Shown here: piece by piece, positions 1 through 8,122 of the stretch
Layout: the number at the start of each line of letters is the position of its first letter
How positions within the stretch are numbered: position 1 is the first letter of the stretch
Assembly: GCF_012273655.1 (NCBI RefSeq)
Contig: NZ_JAAWWP010000011.1
Location: forward strand, 124,001 to 188,000
Direction: 5' to 3'
Origin: Streptomyces physcomitrii
GTDB taxonomy: Bacteria; Actinomycetota; Actinomycetes; Streptomycetales; Streptomycetaceae
DNA: 64,000 nt
Program-made: the position numbers and the translations under genes
The notes under the pieces: model-generated
The model's input: the letters and a program-made list of their open reading frames with translations, nothing else
What the model was told of the DNA's origin: nothing
Database searches by the model: none

Positions 1-336
1 GAGGAGACCGCCGCCTACTTCCGCTCCCGCCCGCACGGCTCGCAGCTCGGCGCCTGGGCCAGCGCCCAGTCCGAGGTCATCGCCTCGCGCGGTGAACTCG
101 ACCGCCGCTGGGCGGAGTTGAACGCCCGCTACCCGGTGGGCACCGAGGTGCCGGTGCCGCCGCACTGGGGCGGCTTCCGGGTCACCCCGGCCGCCGTCGA
201 GTTCTGGCAGGGCCGCCGCAACCGGCTGCACGACCGGCTGCGGTACGTACGGGAGGGCGGCGCGGACGGGCGCGTACCGGAGGGCGGTCGCGAGGGCGGG
301 GCCGCGGGCTGGCGGGTGGAGCGGCTCAGTCCGTGA
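1..336 (+). CDS. pdxH: Pyridoxamine 5'-phosphate oxidase, C-terminal part
   Basis: The reading frame is open from base 1 and stops at 334-336, giving 111 residues of a protein that starts outside the window. It matches the C-terminal half of PdxH, the FMN enzyme that oxidises pyridoxine/pyridoxamine 5'-phosphate to pyridoxal 5'-phosphate. Visible family marks are the RPxGSQxGAWAS substrate and FMN stretch near the start, the PxPxxWGGxR block (PVPPHWGGFR), the WQGRxxRLHDR block and the terminal RLSP. A low-complexity Gly/Arg insert sits just before the tail. The convergent alpha/beta hydrolase gene ends 48 bases downstream. A second, more distant PdxH-like gene lies at 30738-31544. Confidence 0.93.
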   Translation, partial: EETAAYFRSRPHGSQLGAWASAQSEVIASRGELDRRWAELNARYPVGTEVPVPPHWGGFRVTPAAVEFWQGRRNRLHDRLRYVREGGADGRVPEGGREGGAAGWRVERLSP

Positions 337-384
337 ACTGCCCGGCCCCCGGCGGCCGTTGAGGAGAGGCGGGAGCGGGGGTGC

Positions 385-1245
385 TCAGGAGGTGAGCACG
401 CCCTCCAGGAAGGGTTCCACCGCGGCGCGCCACTCGCCGGGGCGGTCGAGGTGGACGAGGTGGCCCGCCTCGGGCACCTCCGCGTACCGGCCGCGGGGCA
501 GCACGCGGACCATCTCCTGGGCCTCCGCGCGGCCGAGTTCGCCGTCGAGGCCGCGGACCACCAGGGTGGGGCAGTCCACCGCGGCCAGCTCCTCCCAGTG
601 CGCGTCGTAGACCCAGTGCTCCCGGGACCTGAGCATGTGCGCGGGGTCGAAGACCGGGCGCCAGCCGTCCTCGGTCTCGGTCATCACCGCCGCGTAGAAC
701 TCGGCGCGGCTCGGATTCGGCCGCTCCAGCCAGGGGTCCGTCTCGCCGAACCATCTTCGGACCTCCGCGAGCGAGCCGAAGGGCAGCGGCCAGGCGTCGT
801 ACCAGTCCTCCCAGACGCGCTGGCTGGCGAGGCCGAGCGCGGAGGCCCGCATGTCGCAGATGATCAGCGCGCGCACCAGGTCGGGGCGCTGGGCGGCCAG
901 CTGCCAGGCGTTCAGGGCGCCCATGGAGTGGCCGACGAGCACGGCGGGGCCCAGCTCCAGCTGCTCCAGGACGGCGGCCAGGTCCTCGACGTAGGCCTCC
1001 CTGGTCCAGGGGCCGGCGCCGGGCTTCTCGCTGCGGCCGTGGCCGCGCTGGTCGAGGGCGACGGTGCGGTGGCGGGCGGCCAGCCATCCGGCGGTGCCCG
1101 TCCAGTGGCCGGCGCAGCCCATCAGGCCGTGCAGCAGTAAGACGCCGCTGTCCGCCGGGGCCCCGCCGGCGCCCGCTGCACCCGTGAACTCACGGGCGGC
1201 CAGGCGCACTCCGTCCGCGCCGCTCAGCTCGATGTGCCGCTCCAT
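385..1245 (-). CDS. Alpha/beta hydrolase
   Basis: This 286-residue protein has the alpha/beta hydrolase fold. The oxyanion HG is at residues 39-40, DQRGHGRS at about 65-72, the nucleophile elbow GHSMG holds Ser107, and a late GHLVHLDRP supplies the catalytic His. It resembles the epoxide-hydrolase / haloperoxidase-like / aminoacrylate-hydrolase branch; the substrate cannot be read from sequence. There is no signal peptide, so it should be cytosolic. The ATG at 1245 has only a weak GGTGCCAGGT-like ribosome site. A -10 element and a LexA-like palindrome lie about 85 bases upstream. It converges on pdxH. Confidence 0.9.
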   Translation of the reverse strand: MERHIELSGADGVRLAAREFTGAAGAGGAPADSGVLLLHGLMGCAGHWTGTAGWLAARHRTVALDQRGHGRSEKPGAGPWTREAYVEDLAAVLEQLELGPAVLVGHSMGALNAWQLAAQRPDLVRALIICDMRASALGLASQRVWEDWYDAWPLPFGSLAEVRRWFGETDPWLERPNPSRAEFYAAVMTETEDGWRPVFDPAHMLRSREHWVYDAHWEELAAVDCPTLVVRGLDGELGRAEAQEMVRVLPRGRYAEVPEAGHLVHLDRPGEWRAAVEPFLEGVLTS

Positions 1246-1735
1246 TGACCTGGCACCCCCCTCGATCCCCTAGACGGTGGTTGCTCCGGGCCGCGCCGTT
1301 CGCTGCTCCTCGGGACGGCCACCGGTCACGCTATCGAACCCCTATTCGAAAACATGTGCTGTGCGGCAAGGACCCCTCGTACGAGTGACGGCGCGGCGGG
1401 ATTGTCGCTCGCGGCGCTGGGGAGATTCGGAGCGGGAGGCGGGCCGCTCGGGGAAACCGGTCCGACGGGTACGACCCTGGGAGCTCGGGGCTCCGGGTCG
1501 GGACAGGGGAGGCGGGGCCCCGGCGCCGCGAGGTGCCGGGGTCCTGAGTCCGTTCGCCGACGCTCATCCTCAGGGCTCCTCCGACATCCTCGGGACTCCC
1601 GTGAGTCATATGCCGGTCACAGCCTTGCAGGAAATCCCGCTCAGCGCTGCGGCCCGGAGCTGTGAATTCCGAAAACGGCGCGACCTGATCGGTCCGCCGC
1701 CCGAAGGCCCCGTCCCGGCGCCCCGGGCGCGGGGT
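1246..1735. other. Gene-free stretch between the hydrolase and the iron regulator
   Basis: These 490 bases separate the 5' end of the hydrolase gene from the 3' end of the DtxR-family gene, which is upstream on the same strand. I find no convincing gene. The only short-ORF candidate, on the + strand from 1354, is a Gly/Arg/Ser-rich string with no family resemblance. The useful content is the promoter-like region at 1328-1349 feeding the hydrolase. The rest, from about 1380 to 1735, shows nothing I can assign. Confidence 0.5.
1328..1349 (-). promoter_or_regulatory. -10 element with an adjoining LexA-like (SOS) box
   Basis: On the minus strand a TAGCGT -10 hexamer (1328-1333) lies about 85 bases before the hydrolase start. 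Directly upstream, 1334-1349 reads TCGAAC-CCCT-ATTCGA on the + strand. It matches the actinobacterial LexA box TCGAAC-N4-GTTCGA at 11 of 12 fixed positions. A repressor there would cover the -35/-10 spacer. Binding is inferred. Confidence 0.45.
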
Positions 1736-2428
1736 TCAGCGCTTGGCGACGAAGACGTGCGAGGCGATCTCCGGGTCCAGCTCCGCGGCCTCGCCGCCGC
1801 TGCCGACCAGGACCCCGCCCGGCGACTGGGTCACGCTGACCACGGCGCCCGGCTGGAGCCCGGCCCGGCGCAGCGTGTACATCAACTGGGCGTCGTTCTG
1901 GATGGGTTCGCCGATGCGGCGCACCACGACGGTCTTGCCCTCCTCGCCGGTCTCCAGGTCGGAGAGGGAGACCAGGGAGTCGTTGAGGAAGGGGTCGGCG
2001 CCGTCCTTCTCGCCGAGTTCCTCCAGGCCGGGGATCGGGTTGCCGTAGGGCGACTCGGTGGGGTGGCGCAGCAGCTCCAGGACGCGCCGCTCCACCGCCT
2101 CGCTCATCACGTGCTCCCAGCGGCAGGCCTCCGCGTGCACCTGCTCCCACTCCAGGCCGATGACGTCGACGAGGAGGCACTCGGCGAGACGGTGCTTGCG
2201 CATCACCCGGGTCGCGAGCCTGCGGCCCTCCTCGGTCAGCTCCAGGTGGCGGTCGCTGGCGACGGCGACCAGTCCGTCCCGCTCCATCCGTGCCACGGTC
2301 TGGCTGACCGTCGGGCCGCTCTGGTCGAGCCGCTCCGCGATGCGGGCACGCATCGGGACCACACCTTCCTCTTCGAGCTCCAGGATGGTGCGGAGATACA
2401 TCTCCGTGGTGTCGATCAGTGCGGACAT
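1736..2428 (-). CDS. dmdR1: DtxR/IdeR-family iron-dependent repressor (DmdR1 type)
   Basis: This 230-residue protein has an N-terminal winged helix (about 5-62), a dimerisation/metal domain (about 65-140) and a C-terminal SH3-like FeoA domain. All DtxR metal ligands sit at the classical positions: Met10, Cys102, Glu105 and His106 for one site, and His79, Glu83 and His98 for the other. It should bind Fe(II) and repress siderophore and iron-uptake genes at iron boxes. The ATG at 2428 opens the usual MSALIDTTEMYLRTI sequence; an in-frame extension far upstream runs antisense to the SIS gene and is not real. A CGTCA-N4-TGACG palindrome (2488-2501) lies in the upstream region. A long open frame on the opposite strand recalls adm of S. 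coelicolor. Confidence 0.93.
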   Translation of the reverse strand: MSALIDTTEMYLRTILELEEEGVVPMRARIAERLDQSGPTVSQTVARMERDGLVAVASDRHLELTEEGRRLATRVMRKHRLAECLLVDVIGLEWEQVHAEACRWEHVMSEAVERRVLELLRHPTESPYGNPIPGLEELGEKDGADPFLNDSLVSLSDLETGEEGKTVVVRRIGEPIQNDAQLMYTLRRAGLQPGAVVSVTQSPGGVLVGSGGEAAELDPEIASHVFVAKR

Positions 2429-2487
2429 ACGTGCCCCTCGAATCTTGCCGTGCCGGTGCGGGTGCTCGCCGCCGTGATGCAGCCTCA

Positions 2488-2501
2488 CGTCAATTCTGAC
2501 G
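2488..2501. promoter_or_regulatory. Palindrome in the dmdR1 / SIS-gene divergent promoter region
   Basis: CGTCA-ATTC-TGACG is a perfect 5-bp inverted repeat with a 4-base spacer, 60 bases upstream of dmdR1. Its minus-strand right half forms a TTGACG hexamer that could be a -35. It is a possible operator; no iron-box consensus is present here. Confidence 0.3.
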
Positions 2502-2535
2502 CATGCCGGAGATTCTCGACCCCAGCGCCTCCGTG

Positions 2536-2565
2536 TTGACACCGGGCCCGCACTCCCCGCACGGT
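2536..2565 (+). promoter_or_regulatory. Candidate sigma-70-type promoter of the SIS-domain gene
   Basis: A consensus TTGACA -35 (2536-2541) is followed after 18 bases by CACGGT (2560-2565), a weak -10. Transcription would start near 2572, giving a leader of about 80 bases before the GTG at 2654. Confidence 0.4.
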
Positions 2566-2653
2566 GAGCGGCGGCAGAATGTGATCCGTACAACAGGCGC
2601 CCGGCGGGCGGCCGTACGGCGCCCCGGGCGGGGCGGGGAAGGAAGGTGCGCGG

Positions 2654-3460
2654 GTGAGCGCAGTCGGTACGGACGGGGACGCGCGCGGGGAGCGGGCCGC
2701 GGCGGCGCCGGGCGGCGGCCTCGCGGAGGCCTACCTGGACGCCACGCTCCACCTGCTCGCCCGGCAGCGCGAGCAGGAGGCGGAGTCCGGGCGCATCGGC
2801 ACCGCGGCGGCGCTGATCGCGGACACCGTGGCCGCGGGCGGCAGGCTCTTCGCCTTCGGCGCCGGGCACTCCTCGCTGCTCGCCCAGGACCTGGTCTACC
2901 GCGCGGGCGGCCTCGCCCTGGTCAATCTGCTCCCGGTGCCGGGGGCCCGCGGCGTGGAGTCCCCGGCGACCCTCGGCTCGGCCCTGGAGCACGTCGAGGG
3001 CCTGGCCACCGCCGTCCTGGACACCTCCCCGGTCACCGCGGGCGATCTGCTCCTGGTGATCTCGCTCTCCGGGCGCAACACCCTGCCGGTGGAGATGGCG
3101 CTGGAGGCCCGCGCCCGGGGCCTCAGGACCCTCGGCGTCACCTCGCTCGCCTACGTGGAGGCCACCACCGCCCGGCACGCCTCGGGCACCCGGCTCGTCG
3201 ACCACTGCGACGCGGTCCTCGACACCGGGGTGCCGGTGGGCGACGCCCAGTTGACCGCCGAGGGCATCGACGCGCCCTTCGCGCCCGTCTCCACCCCGGT
3301 GACCAGCGCCCTGCTGCACGCCGTCTTCGCCGCCGCCGCGGGGGAGCTGGCCCGGCGCGGCGCCGAGGTGCCGCTGCTGCGCTCCGGCAACGTCGACGGC
3401 GGCATCGAGTGGAATGAACGGGTCTTCGCCACGTACGGGGACCGGATCTTCTACCGGTAG
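2654..3460 (+). CDS. SIS-domain protein
   Basis: This 268-residue protein contains one SIS (sugar isomerase) domain. The phosphosugar-binding signatures GAGHSSLLAQDL (about residues 70-80) and VISLSGRNTLPVEMA (about 133-147) are clear. It resembles the SIS proteins annotated as YokL/UPF0309, thought to isomerise or bind phosphosugars such as N-acetylmuramate or glucosamine phosphates; the exact ligand is unknown. The GTG start follows a GGAAGG ribosome site. The first 20 residues are Gly/Ala-rich and probably disordered. It is divergent from dmdR1 and convergent with the PAS/GAF gene, whose stop lies 26 bases downstream. Confidence 0.88.
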   Translation: MSAVGTDGDARGERAAAAPGGGLAEAYLDATLHLLARQREQEAESGRIGTAAALIADTVAAGGRLFAFGAGHSSLLAQDLVYRAGGLALVNLLPVPGARGVESPATLGSALEHVEGLATAVLDTSPVTAGDLLLVISLSGRNTLPVEMALEARARGLRTLGVTSLAYVEATTARHASGTRLVDHCDAVLDTGVPVGDAQLTAEGIDAPFAPVSTPVTSALLHAVFAAAAGELARRGAEVPLLRSGNVDGGIEWNERVFATYGDRIFYR

Positions 3461-3486
3461 CCGCGGCGCCCTCCCGTCCGCCCGCC

Positions 3487-4989
3487 TCAGTCCGCCCCGC
3501 CCACGCCCGCCAGGTCCAGGGCGGCGGCCAGGCGGGCGGCGACGCTCTCCGCGTACTGGGCGTCCTCGCGGGTGAAGGCGGGGCGGTGGCCGCCGCGCAG
3601 GAAGGTCACCGCGCCCAGGGTCCGCGCCCGGCTGCGCAGCACCACGCACAGGGCGTGCACCGCGTCCTCGGGCCACTGCCGCCGGGCCGCCCAGCGCCGC
3701 GCCGCCTCCGGATCCACCGGTCCGGCCGCCTCACCGTTCTCACCGGAGCCGGAGCCGGAGCCGAGGCCGCTGCCGCCCGCGTCCGCCCGTACCGAACCGG
3801 CGCGCTGGACGCACAGCAGCGCCGGGTGGTCCTCCTCGTAGCCCACCGGGATGCGGGCCTGCCCCGAAAGCGCGCCGGGGACATGGCCGCCCGCGGGCGC
3901 CGAGGCGAACCGGACCAGGCGGGCCGGCTCGCCGTCGAAGGCCGCGTCGAGCAGGGCGTGGTCGGCGAAACCGGCCAGCGCGAAGTCGAGCTGGGTGACG
4001 GCGGCCTCGCCGGGGTCCTCGCACTCGGCCGCGGCGAGCGCCGCCCGGTGCAGCTGCCGGCCCCGGAAGCGCAGCCGCGCCGACTCCTGCTCGGTCCGCC
4101 GGGACTCGGTCACGTCCTGGAAGAGCCAGCCCACCCCGAGCGGTACGGGCTCCTCCGCGAGCGGGGAGGACAGGCGCAGGAAGCCGTTGCGCCAGCAGCG
4201 GCGCCGCTCGCCCTCGGCGGTGCGCAGGGTCAGCCACATCTCGGCGGGGGCGGGCGGCGCGCCCGCGGCGAGGACATGGGTCAGCGCGCTCTCCAGCTCC
4301 TCGGCGCCCTGGGCGAGCAGTTCGCCGAGCGGGCGGCCGAGCAGCGCCGAGCGGCCGGAGCCGAAGGCGCGGGCGGCGTGCGTGTTGACCACGGCGGGCC
4401 GCAGATCGGCGTCGACGAGGACCACGCCCCAGGAGGCGTCCTCGAAGAGCGCCTCGCTGAGCGCGAGGGAGCGTTCCAGGTCGATCTGGGCGTGCACCTC
4501 GCTGAAGGCGCAGTAGACACCGGCCGGGCTCCCGTCGGCCCCGCGGACCGCGGCGGACTGGGTGCGCACCAGGACGCGGCCGCCGTCCTTGGTCAGCAGC
4601 GCGAACTCGTGGACCTGGCGGCCCGGGGCGTCCATCGCCGCGAGCAGCCGGTCCGCCACCTGCGCCGCGTCCGCCTCGCGCACCGCCCAGCCGCTGAAGC
4701 CGCGGCGCCCGACGGCCTCCTCGGCGCTCCAGCCGAGGATCCGCTCGGCCTCGCGGTTCCAGTGCGTGACGGTGCCCTCGGCGTCGAGCGCGCAGAGGGC
4801 GGCGTCCATGCCGTCGAGGAGGGCCGCGAGCAGATCGGAGCCGGGGCGCCCGGTCTCCTCACCGGGGCCGTTGGGCTCGCCGGAGCCGGGTCCGCCGCCC
4901 CGGCCGTCGCCCGTTCCGCCGTCCTGGCCCGTGCCCCGGCCGGGCTCGCCGAGTTCGCCGGTGGATCCACTGCGCCGGGAAGCAGTCAC
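3487..4989 (-). CDS. PAS/PAS/GAF sensor protein
   Basis: I place the start at the GTG at 4989, six bases after an AGGGGG ribosome site; an ATG at 5040 has none. The 500-residue protein begins with a Gly/Pro-rich linker. A first PAS domain spans about 52-160 (MDAALCALDAEGTVTHWNREAERILG, the typical PAS opening). A second PAS domain (about 175-290) carries the LGVGWLFQDVTESRR PAC end, and a GAF-like domain fills about 320-490. No kinase, phosphatase, GGDEF or HTH output is present, so it probably works as a partner of another regulator. It may sense a small ligand or redox state in the cytosol. Confidence 0.82.
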   Translation of the reverse strand: MTASRRSGSTGELGEPGRGTGQDGGTGDGRGGGPGSGEPNGPGEETGRPGSDLLAALLDGMDAALCALDAEGTVTHWNREAERILGWSAEEAVGRRGFSGWAVREADAAQVADRLLAAMDAPGRQVHEFALLTKDGGRVLVRTQSAAVRGADGSPAGVYCAFSEVHAQIDLERSLALSEALFEDASWGVVLVDADLRPAVVNTHAARAFGSGRSALLGRPLGELLAQGAEELESALTHVLAAGAPPAPAEMWLTLRTAEGERRRCWRNGFLRLSSPLAEEPVPLGVGWLFQDVTESRRTEQESARLRFRGRQLHRAALAAAECEDPGEAAVTQLDFALAGFADHALLDAAFDGEPARLVRFASAPAGGHVPGALSGQARIPVGYEEDHPALLCVQRAGSVRADAGGSGLGSGSGSGENGEAAGPVDPEAARRWAARRQWPEDAVHALCVVLRSRARTLGAVTFLRGGHRPAFTREDAQYAESVAARLAAALDLAGVGGAD

Positions 4990-5203
4990 CTGGCACCCCC
5001 TGCCGTGTGCTCCTGCGCGGTCAACTGCACGGAGGATCATTCAACTCGAAGGTGACGCAGTGCACACCGGGTTCACGGAAATCGTTGCGGGCGCGAAACA
5101 CCCGGACGGGGCCGGGACGGGAGCGGGCGCCGCTGTGCGGGCCGGGCCGGACCCGTCGGCCGGACCGGGCCGGGCCCCGCCGGGCGGCCGGAGGAAAAAG
5201 GGC

Positions 5204-5232
5204 TTGAACACCGCCGGGACGGTTCCTACTGT
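5204..5232 (+). promoter_or_regulatory. Strong sigma-70-type promoter for a small transcript
   Basis: TTGAAC (5204-5209) and TACTGT (5227-5232) are separated by exactly 17 bases, one of the best vegetative promoter matches in the window. The expected start is near 5239, giving a leader of about 27 bases before the short ORF at 5266. Confidence 0.6.
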
Positions 5233-5265
5233 GTGGGGCACACGAGAAGGGAGGTGGTTCGGCAG

Positions 5266-5313
5266 ATGTACGCATACCGGACGCGTGAGGTGGCTGAGGG
5301 CCCACGCTTCTAG
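5266..5313 (+). CDS. 15-codon ORF, possible leader peptide or microprotein
   Basis: ATG at 5266 to TAG at 5311-5313 encodes MYAYRTREVAEGPRF. A strong ribosome site, AAGGGAGGTGG, ends 10 bases before the ATG, and a 17-bp-spaced promoter sits just upstream. A 12-bp-stem hairpin follows 26 bases after the stop. This is the architecture of a translated attenuator leader. However, no + strand gene follows; downstream the transcript would run antisense to the ABC permease gene. I do not recognise the peptide, and translation is inferred only from the ribosome site. Confidence 0.4.
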   Translation: MYAYRTREVAEGPRF

Positions 5314-5339
5314 CGCTGGCCCATTCCACGCAGTCACCC

Positions 5340-5402
5340 GACCCGCGGGCCGCCGGTACGTCCGGCCGGCTCCCTCCCCGGAGGGACCAAGGCCCGCGGG
5401 TC
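5340..5402 (+). terminator. Branched hairpin after the 15-codon ORF
   Basis: GACCCGCGGGCC (5340-5351) pairs perfectly with GGCCCGCGGGTC (5391-5402). The 39-base loop contains a second hairpin, TCCCTC/GAGGGA (5371-5376 with 5381-5386). There is no U-tract. It could be an intrinsic terminator, an attenuator or a stable RNA end. Confidence 0.5.
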
Positions 5403-5445
5403 GTCCGCGTTCCGGGGCACCCGCCCCGGGCCCCCGGTGGCGCGC

Positions 5446-7104
5446 TCAGCCCTTGCTCACCGCCGCCAGGATCTCCGGCAGCCGCCGTGCCGTCCGCGGG
5501 GCGGCCAGGCGCAGCCCGAGCAGGGTGATCCCGATCCCGTAGGCCGTACCGGCGGGCAGCAGCAGCCAGGCGGCCGAGGCCCGGTCCGCCAGGTGCAGCC
5601 AGAGGTCGAGGGCGAGTACCGGAGCGCAGAGCACGGCCGCGGCCACCATCCCGCCGAAGACGGAGATCCAGGCGAGCCCGGCCTGCCCCGCGGCGACGTT
5701 CTTGTGGCCCTCCTGCGGGATCGAGTACGGGAAGCGGGCCGAGGCCCAGGCGCCGGTCGCCAGCATCGCCCCGAGCAGCGCGAAGGAGAGCCCGACCGCC
5801 TCCGGCAGCAGCTCCCAGTCGCCGATCAGCGCGGTGGTCAGGACGGTGACCAGGGTGGCGTACGGCAGGGTGATCACCAGGAGGGCGAGGGCGCGGCCGC
5901 GCAGTTCCACATAGGCGTCCCGGGGCGAGGAGATCGTCATCGCGACCATCCAGAAGGCCGAGGTGTCCTGGCCGAACTGGTTGTACATCTGGATGCCGAG
6001 CATGCCCGCCGCGAAGCAGGCGAAGTAGACCGAGCCGCTGCCCTGGAGGGCGTTGAAGACCGGCACGATCAGGCCGACGGCGAGCGAGGTCACCCAGGCC
6101 GCCTTGGTCTTCGGATCCCGCCACACATAGCGCAGGCTGCGCTCCATCACGGTCCCGGTGCGCCCGGCGGGCAGCAGCCGGGCGAGCGGGTCCCGGCCCC
6201 GGCGGCGTACCGCGTCCGGGGCCGCGGCCTGCAGGGTGGAGCCGTCCGGCGCGGTCATCAGCCGCTCCAGGCTGCGCCGCCACAGGTGCAGGAGGCCCGC
6301 CAAGGCGAGGGCGCAGAGGGCGAGTTGGGCCAGCGCGCTGCCGTACGAGCCCTCGCCCGCGGAGGCCACGGCGCCGAGCGCGGCGGCGGGCGGCACCCAG
6401 CGCACCGCCCCGGCCACCGGTTCCAGCCGCTCCAGTCCGGCCGAACCCAGCTGCTGCACACCGAAGTTGACCAGCTGCGCGCCGACCGCGATGACCAGTC
6501 CGCTGAGCACCGCGAGGTCCCGGCCGCGCCGGGAGGTCAGCAGCCGTACGTTCGCGGCGGCGACCGCGCGGGCCAGGCTGACGCAGACCAGCAGCGCCAG
6601 CGGCACCGCGAGGACGGCGAGGGCCCAGGCCCCCGGCGTACCGGCGAGCGCCACCGCCGAGGCGGCGAGGACGCAGAGCGAGAAGAGCGGTCCTACGCCC
6701 ACCAGGGAGGCCACCAGGAGGGATTGCACCAGCGGGGCCGGGCGCAGCGGCAGCATCACCAGGCGGCTCGGGTCGAGGGTCTCGTCGCCGCTCGGGAAGA
6801 ACAGCGGCATCACCGCCCAGCCGAGCGCGAGCAGCGCGGCCAGCGGCACCGTGACCGCGTCGGCGTGCGTATTGCCGTGCAGCAGGACCAGGCCGAGGGA
6901 GAGGAAGCAGGCGGCGAGCAGGGCGAGGGCGGAGGAGGCGAGGTAGGCCGCGCGGCGCCCCGCCGACTGCCGCAGCCCGCCCCGCAGCAGCGAGAGCCGC
7001 AGCCGGACGAAGACGGGGGTGAGCGCCGCCGCGCCCAGCCGCGCGCCGGGTTCGGGTGCCGTCGCGCCCTGCTGTGCTGCGGGTTCGGGTGCCGCCGCGC
7101 TCAT
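5446..7104 (-). CDS. ABC-2-type transporter permease
   Basis: This 552-residue integral membrane protein is the permease partner of the ATPase encoded upstream. Many hydrophobic segments are visible, arranged as two blocks (about 45-250 and 330-540) around a charged cytosolic region (RRSLERLMTAP to MERSLRYVWRDPKTKAAW). This matches large actinobacterial ABC-2 transporter subunits. Its ATG overlaps the TGA of the ATPase gene in an ATGA arrangement, so the two are translationally coupled. The first 25 residues are Ala/Pro/Gln-rich. The substrate is unknown. Its 3' end faces a small converging transcript. Confidence 0.87.
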   Translation of the reverse strand: MSAAAPEPAAQQGATAPEPGARLGAAALTPVFVRLRLSLLRGGLRQSAGRRAAYLASSALALLAACFLSLGLVLLHGNTHADAVTVPLAALLALGWAVMPLFFPSGDETLDPSRLVMLPLRPAPLVQSLLVASLVGVGPLFSLCVLAASAVALAGTPGAWALAVLAVPLALLVCVSLARAVAAANVRLLTSRRGRDLAVLSGLVIAVGAQLVNFGVQQLGSAGLERLEPVAGAVRWVPPAAALGAVASAGEGSYGSALAQLALCALALAGLLHLWRRSLERLMTAPDGSTLQAAAPDAVRRRGRDPLARLLPAGRTGTVMERSLRYVWRDPKTKAAWVTSLAVGLIVPVFNALQGSGSVYFACFAAGMLGIQMYNQFGQDTSAFWMVAMTISSPRDAYVELRGRALALLVITLPYATLVTVLTTALIGDWELLPEAVGLSFALLGAMLATGAWASARFPYSIPQEGHKNVAAGQAGLAWISVFGGMVAAAVLCAPVLALDLWLHLADRASAAWLLLPAGTAYGIGITLLGLRLAAPRTARRLPEILAAVSKG

Positions 7105-7904
7105 CGGGCCCCGCCGCCCAGCCAGTCCAGGTGCGAGTCGTCCAACCGGCCCTCGGCGCCCACCAGTCGGAGGAAGGCCTCCTGGAGCGAGGGGGCGCCG
7201 CCGCGTACCTCGTCGAGGGTGCCGTGCGCGCGGATGGTGCCCGCGGCCAGCACCGCCACCCAGTCGCAGAGCGATTCGACGAGCTCCATCACATGGCTGG
7301 AGAAGACCACGGTGGCGCCGGAGGCGGTGTACCGCTCCAGGACCGCGCGGATGGTCTGGGCGGAGACCGGGTCCACACCCTCGAACGGCTCGTCCAGGAA
7401 GAGGACTTCGGGATTGTGCAGCAGGGCGGCGGCCAGGCCGGTCTTCTTGCGCATGCCGGTCGAGTAGTCGACGACGAGCTTGTGCTGGGCGTCGGCGAGG
7501 CCCAGCACATCGAGCAGGCGGTCCGCGCGCCGATCGGTCTCGGGTCCGGGGATGCCGCGCAACCGGCCGGTGTAGCCGAGGAGTTCGCGCCCGGAGAGCC
7601 GCTCGAACATCCGCAGGCCCTCGGGGAGCACGCCGATCCGGGCCTTCACCGCGGCCGGATCGCGCCAGACGTCGTGCCCGGCCACCTCGACGCTGCCCTC
7701 GTCGGGGCGGAGCAGGCCGGTCACCATCGACAGGGTGGTGGTCTTGCCCGCGCCGTTGGGTCCGACCAGGCCGATGAATCTGCCCGCGGGCAGCTCCAGA
7801 TCGATTCCGGCCACCGCGGTCTGCTCGCCGAACCGCTTCCACAGCCCGCGGACCCGCACCGCCGGGGCCGTCCCCGGTGCCTTCCCCTGTCCCGTTTCCG
7901 TCAT
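7101..7904 (-). CDS. ABC transporter ATP-binding protein
   Basis: This 267-residue ATPase has Walker A GPNGAGKTT at 48-56, a YSTGMRKK signature in place of LSGGQ, and Walker B VLFLDEPFEGVDP, followed by a switch His in SSHVMEL. The STGM signature and length are typical of ABC-2 exporter ATPases. It energises the permease encoded immediately downstream with a 4-base overlap. I chose the ATG at 7904; a longer frame to 8060 has no ribosome site and reads as non-coding. The divergent HTH/TPR regulator gene begins 218 bases away and could control it, which is only a positional argument. Confidence 0.9.
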   Translation of the reverse strand: MTETGQGKAPGTAPAVRVRGLWKRFGEQTAVAGIDLELPAGRFIGLVGPNGAGKTTTLSMVTGLLRPDEGSVEVAGHDVWRDPAAVKARIGVLPEGLRMFERLSGRELLGYTGRLRGIPGPETDRRADRLLDVLGLADAQHKLVVDYSTGMRKKTGLAAALLHNPEVLFLDEPFEGVDPVSAQTIRAVLERYTASGATVVFSSHVMELVESLCDWVAVLAAGTIRAHGTLDEVRGGAPSLQEAFLRLVGAEGRLDDSHLDWLGGGAR

Positions 7905-8122
7905 CCGGTCACGATACGGCCGGTGGGGGCGCACTGATGCACCACCGGGGGCGCGCGGGCACAAGGCCCGCCGGGGTGGGTAGCCCGCGAGAGGCGGCCC
8001 GTCCTGCCGCCACGGGTAAAGCTCGCAATGTCCCGCATCTTCCGTTTGTCCGTGGGGCATTGATCAAGCCGAGAAAACACGTCGTGGTGCGCAGGACGGC
8101 ACCGGGAGCCAGGGGGTACGCC

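Larger units (their letters stand above)
4990..5445. other. Intergenic stretch with a small independent transcription unit
   Basis: These 456 bases separate the 5' end of the PAS/GAF gene from the 3' end of the ABC permease gene, both on the minus strand. The + strand holds a good promoter, a 15-codon ORF with a strong ribosome site and a long hairpin, listed separately. Nothing else is assigned. Confidence 0.6.

Noticed and set aside
1354..1665. 103-codon + strand ORF just after the LexA-like box
   Set aside because: The tempting position suggested an SOS gene, but the product is low-complexity Gly/Arg/Ser and there is no ribosome site.
5340..5402. Possible tRNA or riboswitch
   Set aside because: The stem lacks a cloverleaf, a TPsiC-like GGTTCGA and a CCA-proximal acceptor; no known riboswitch core is visible.
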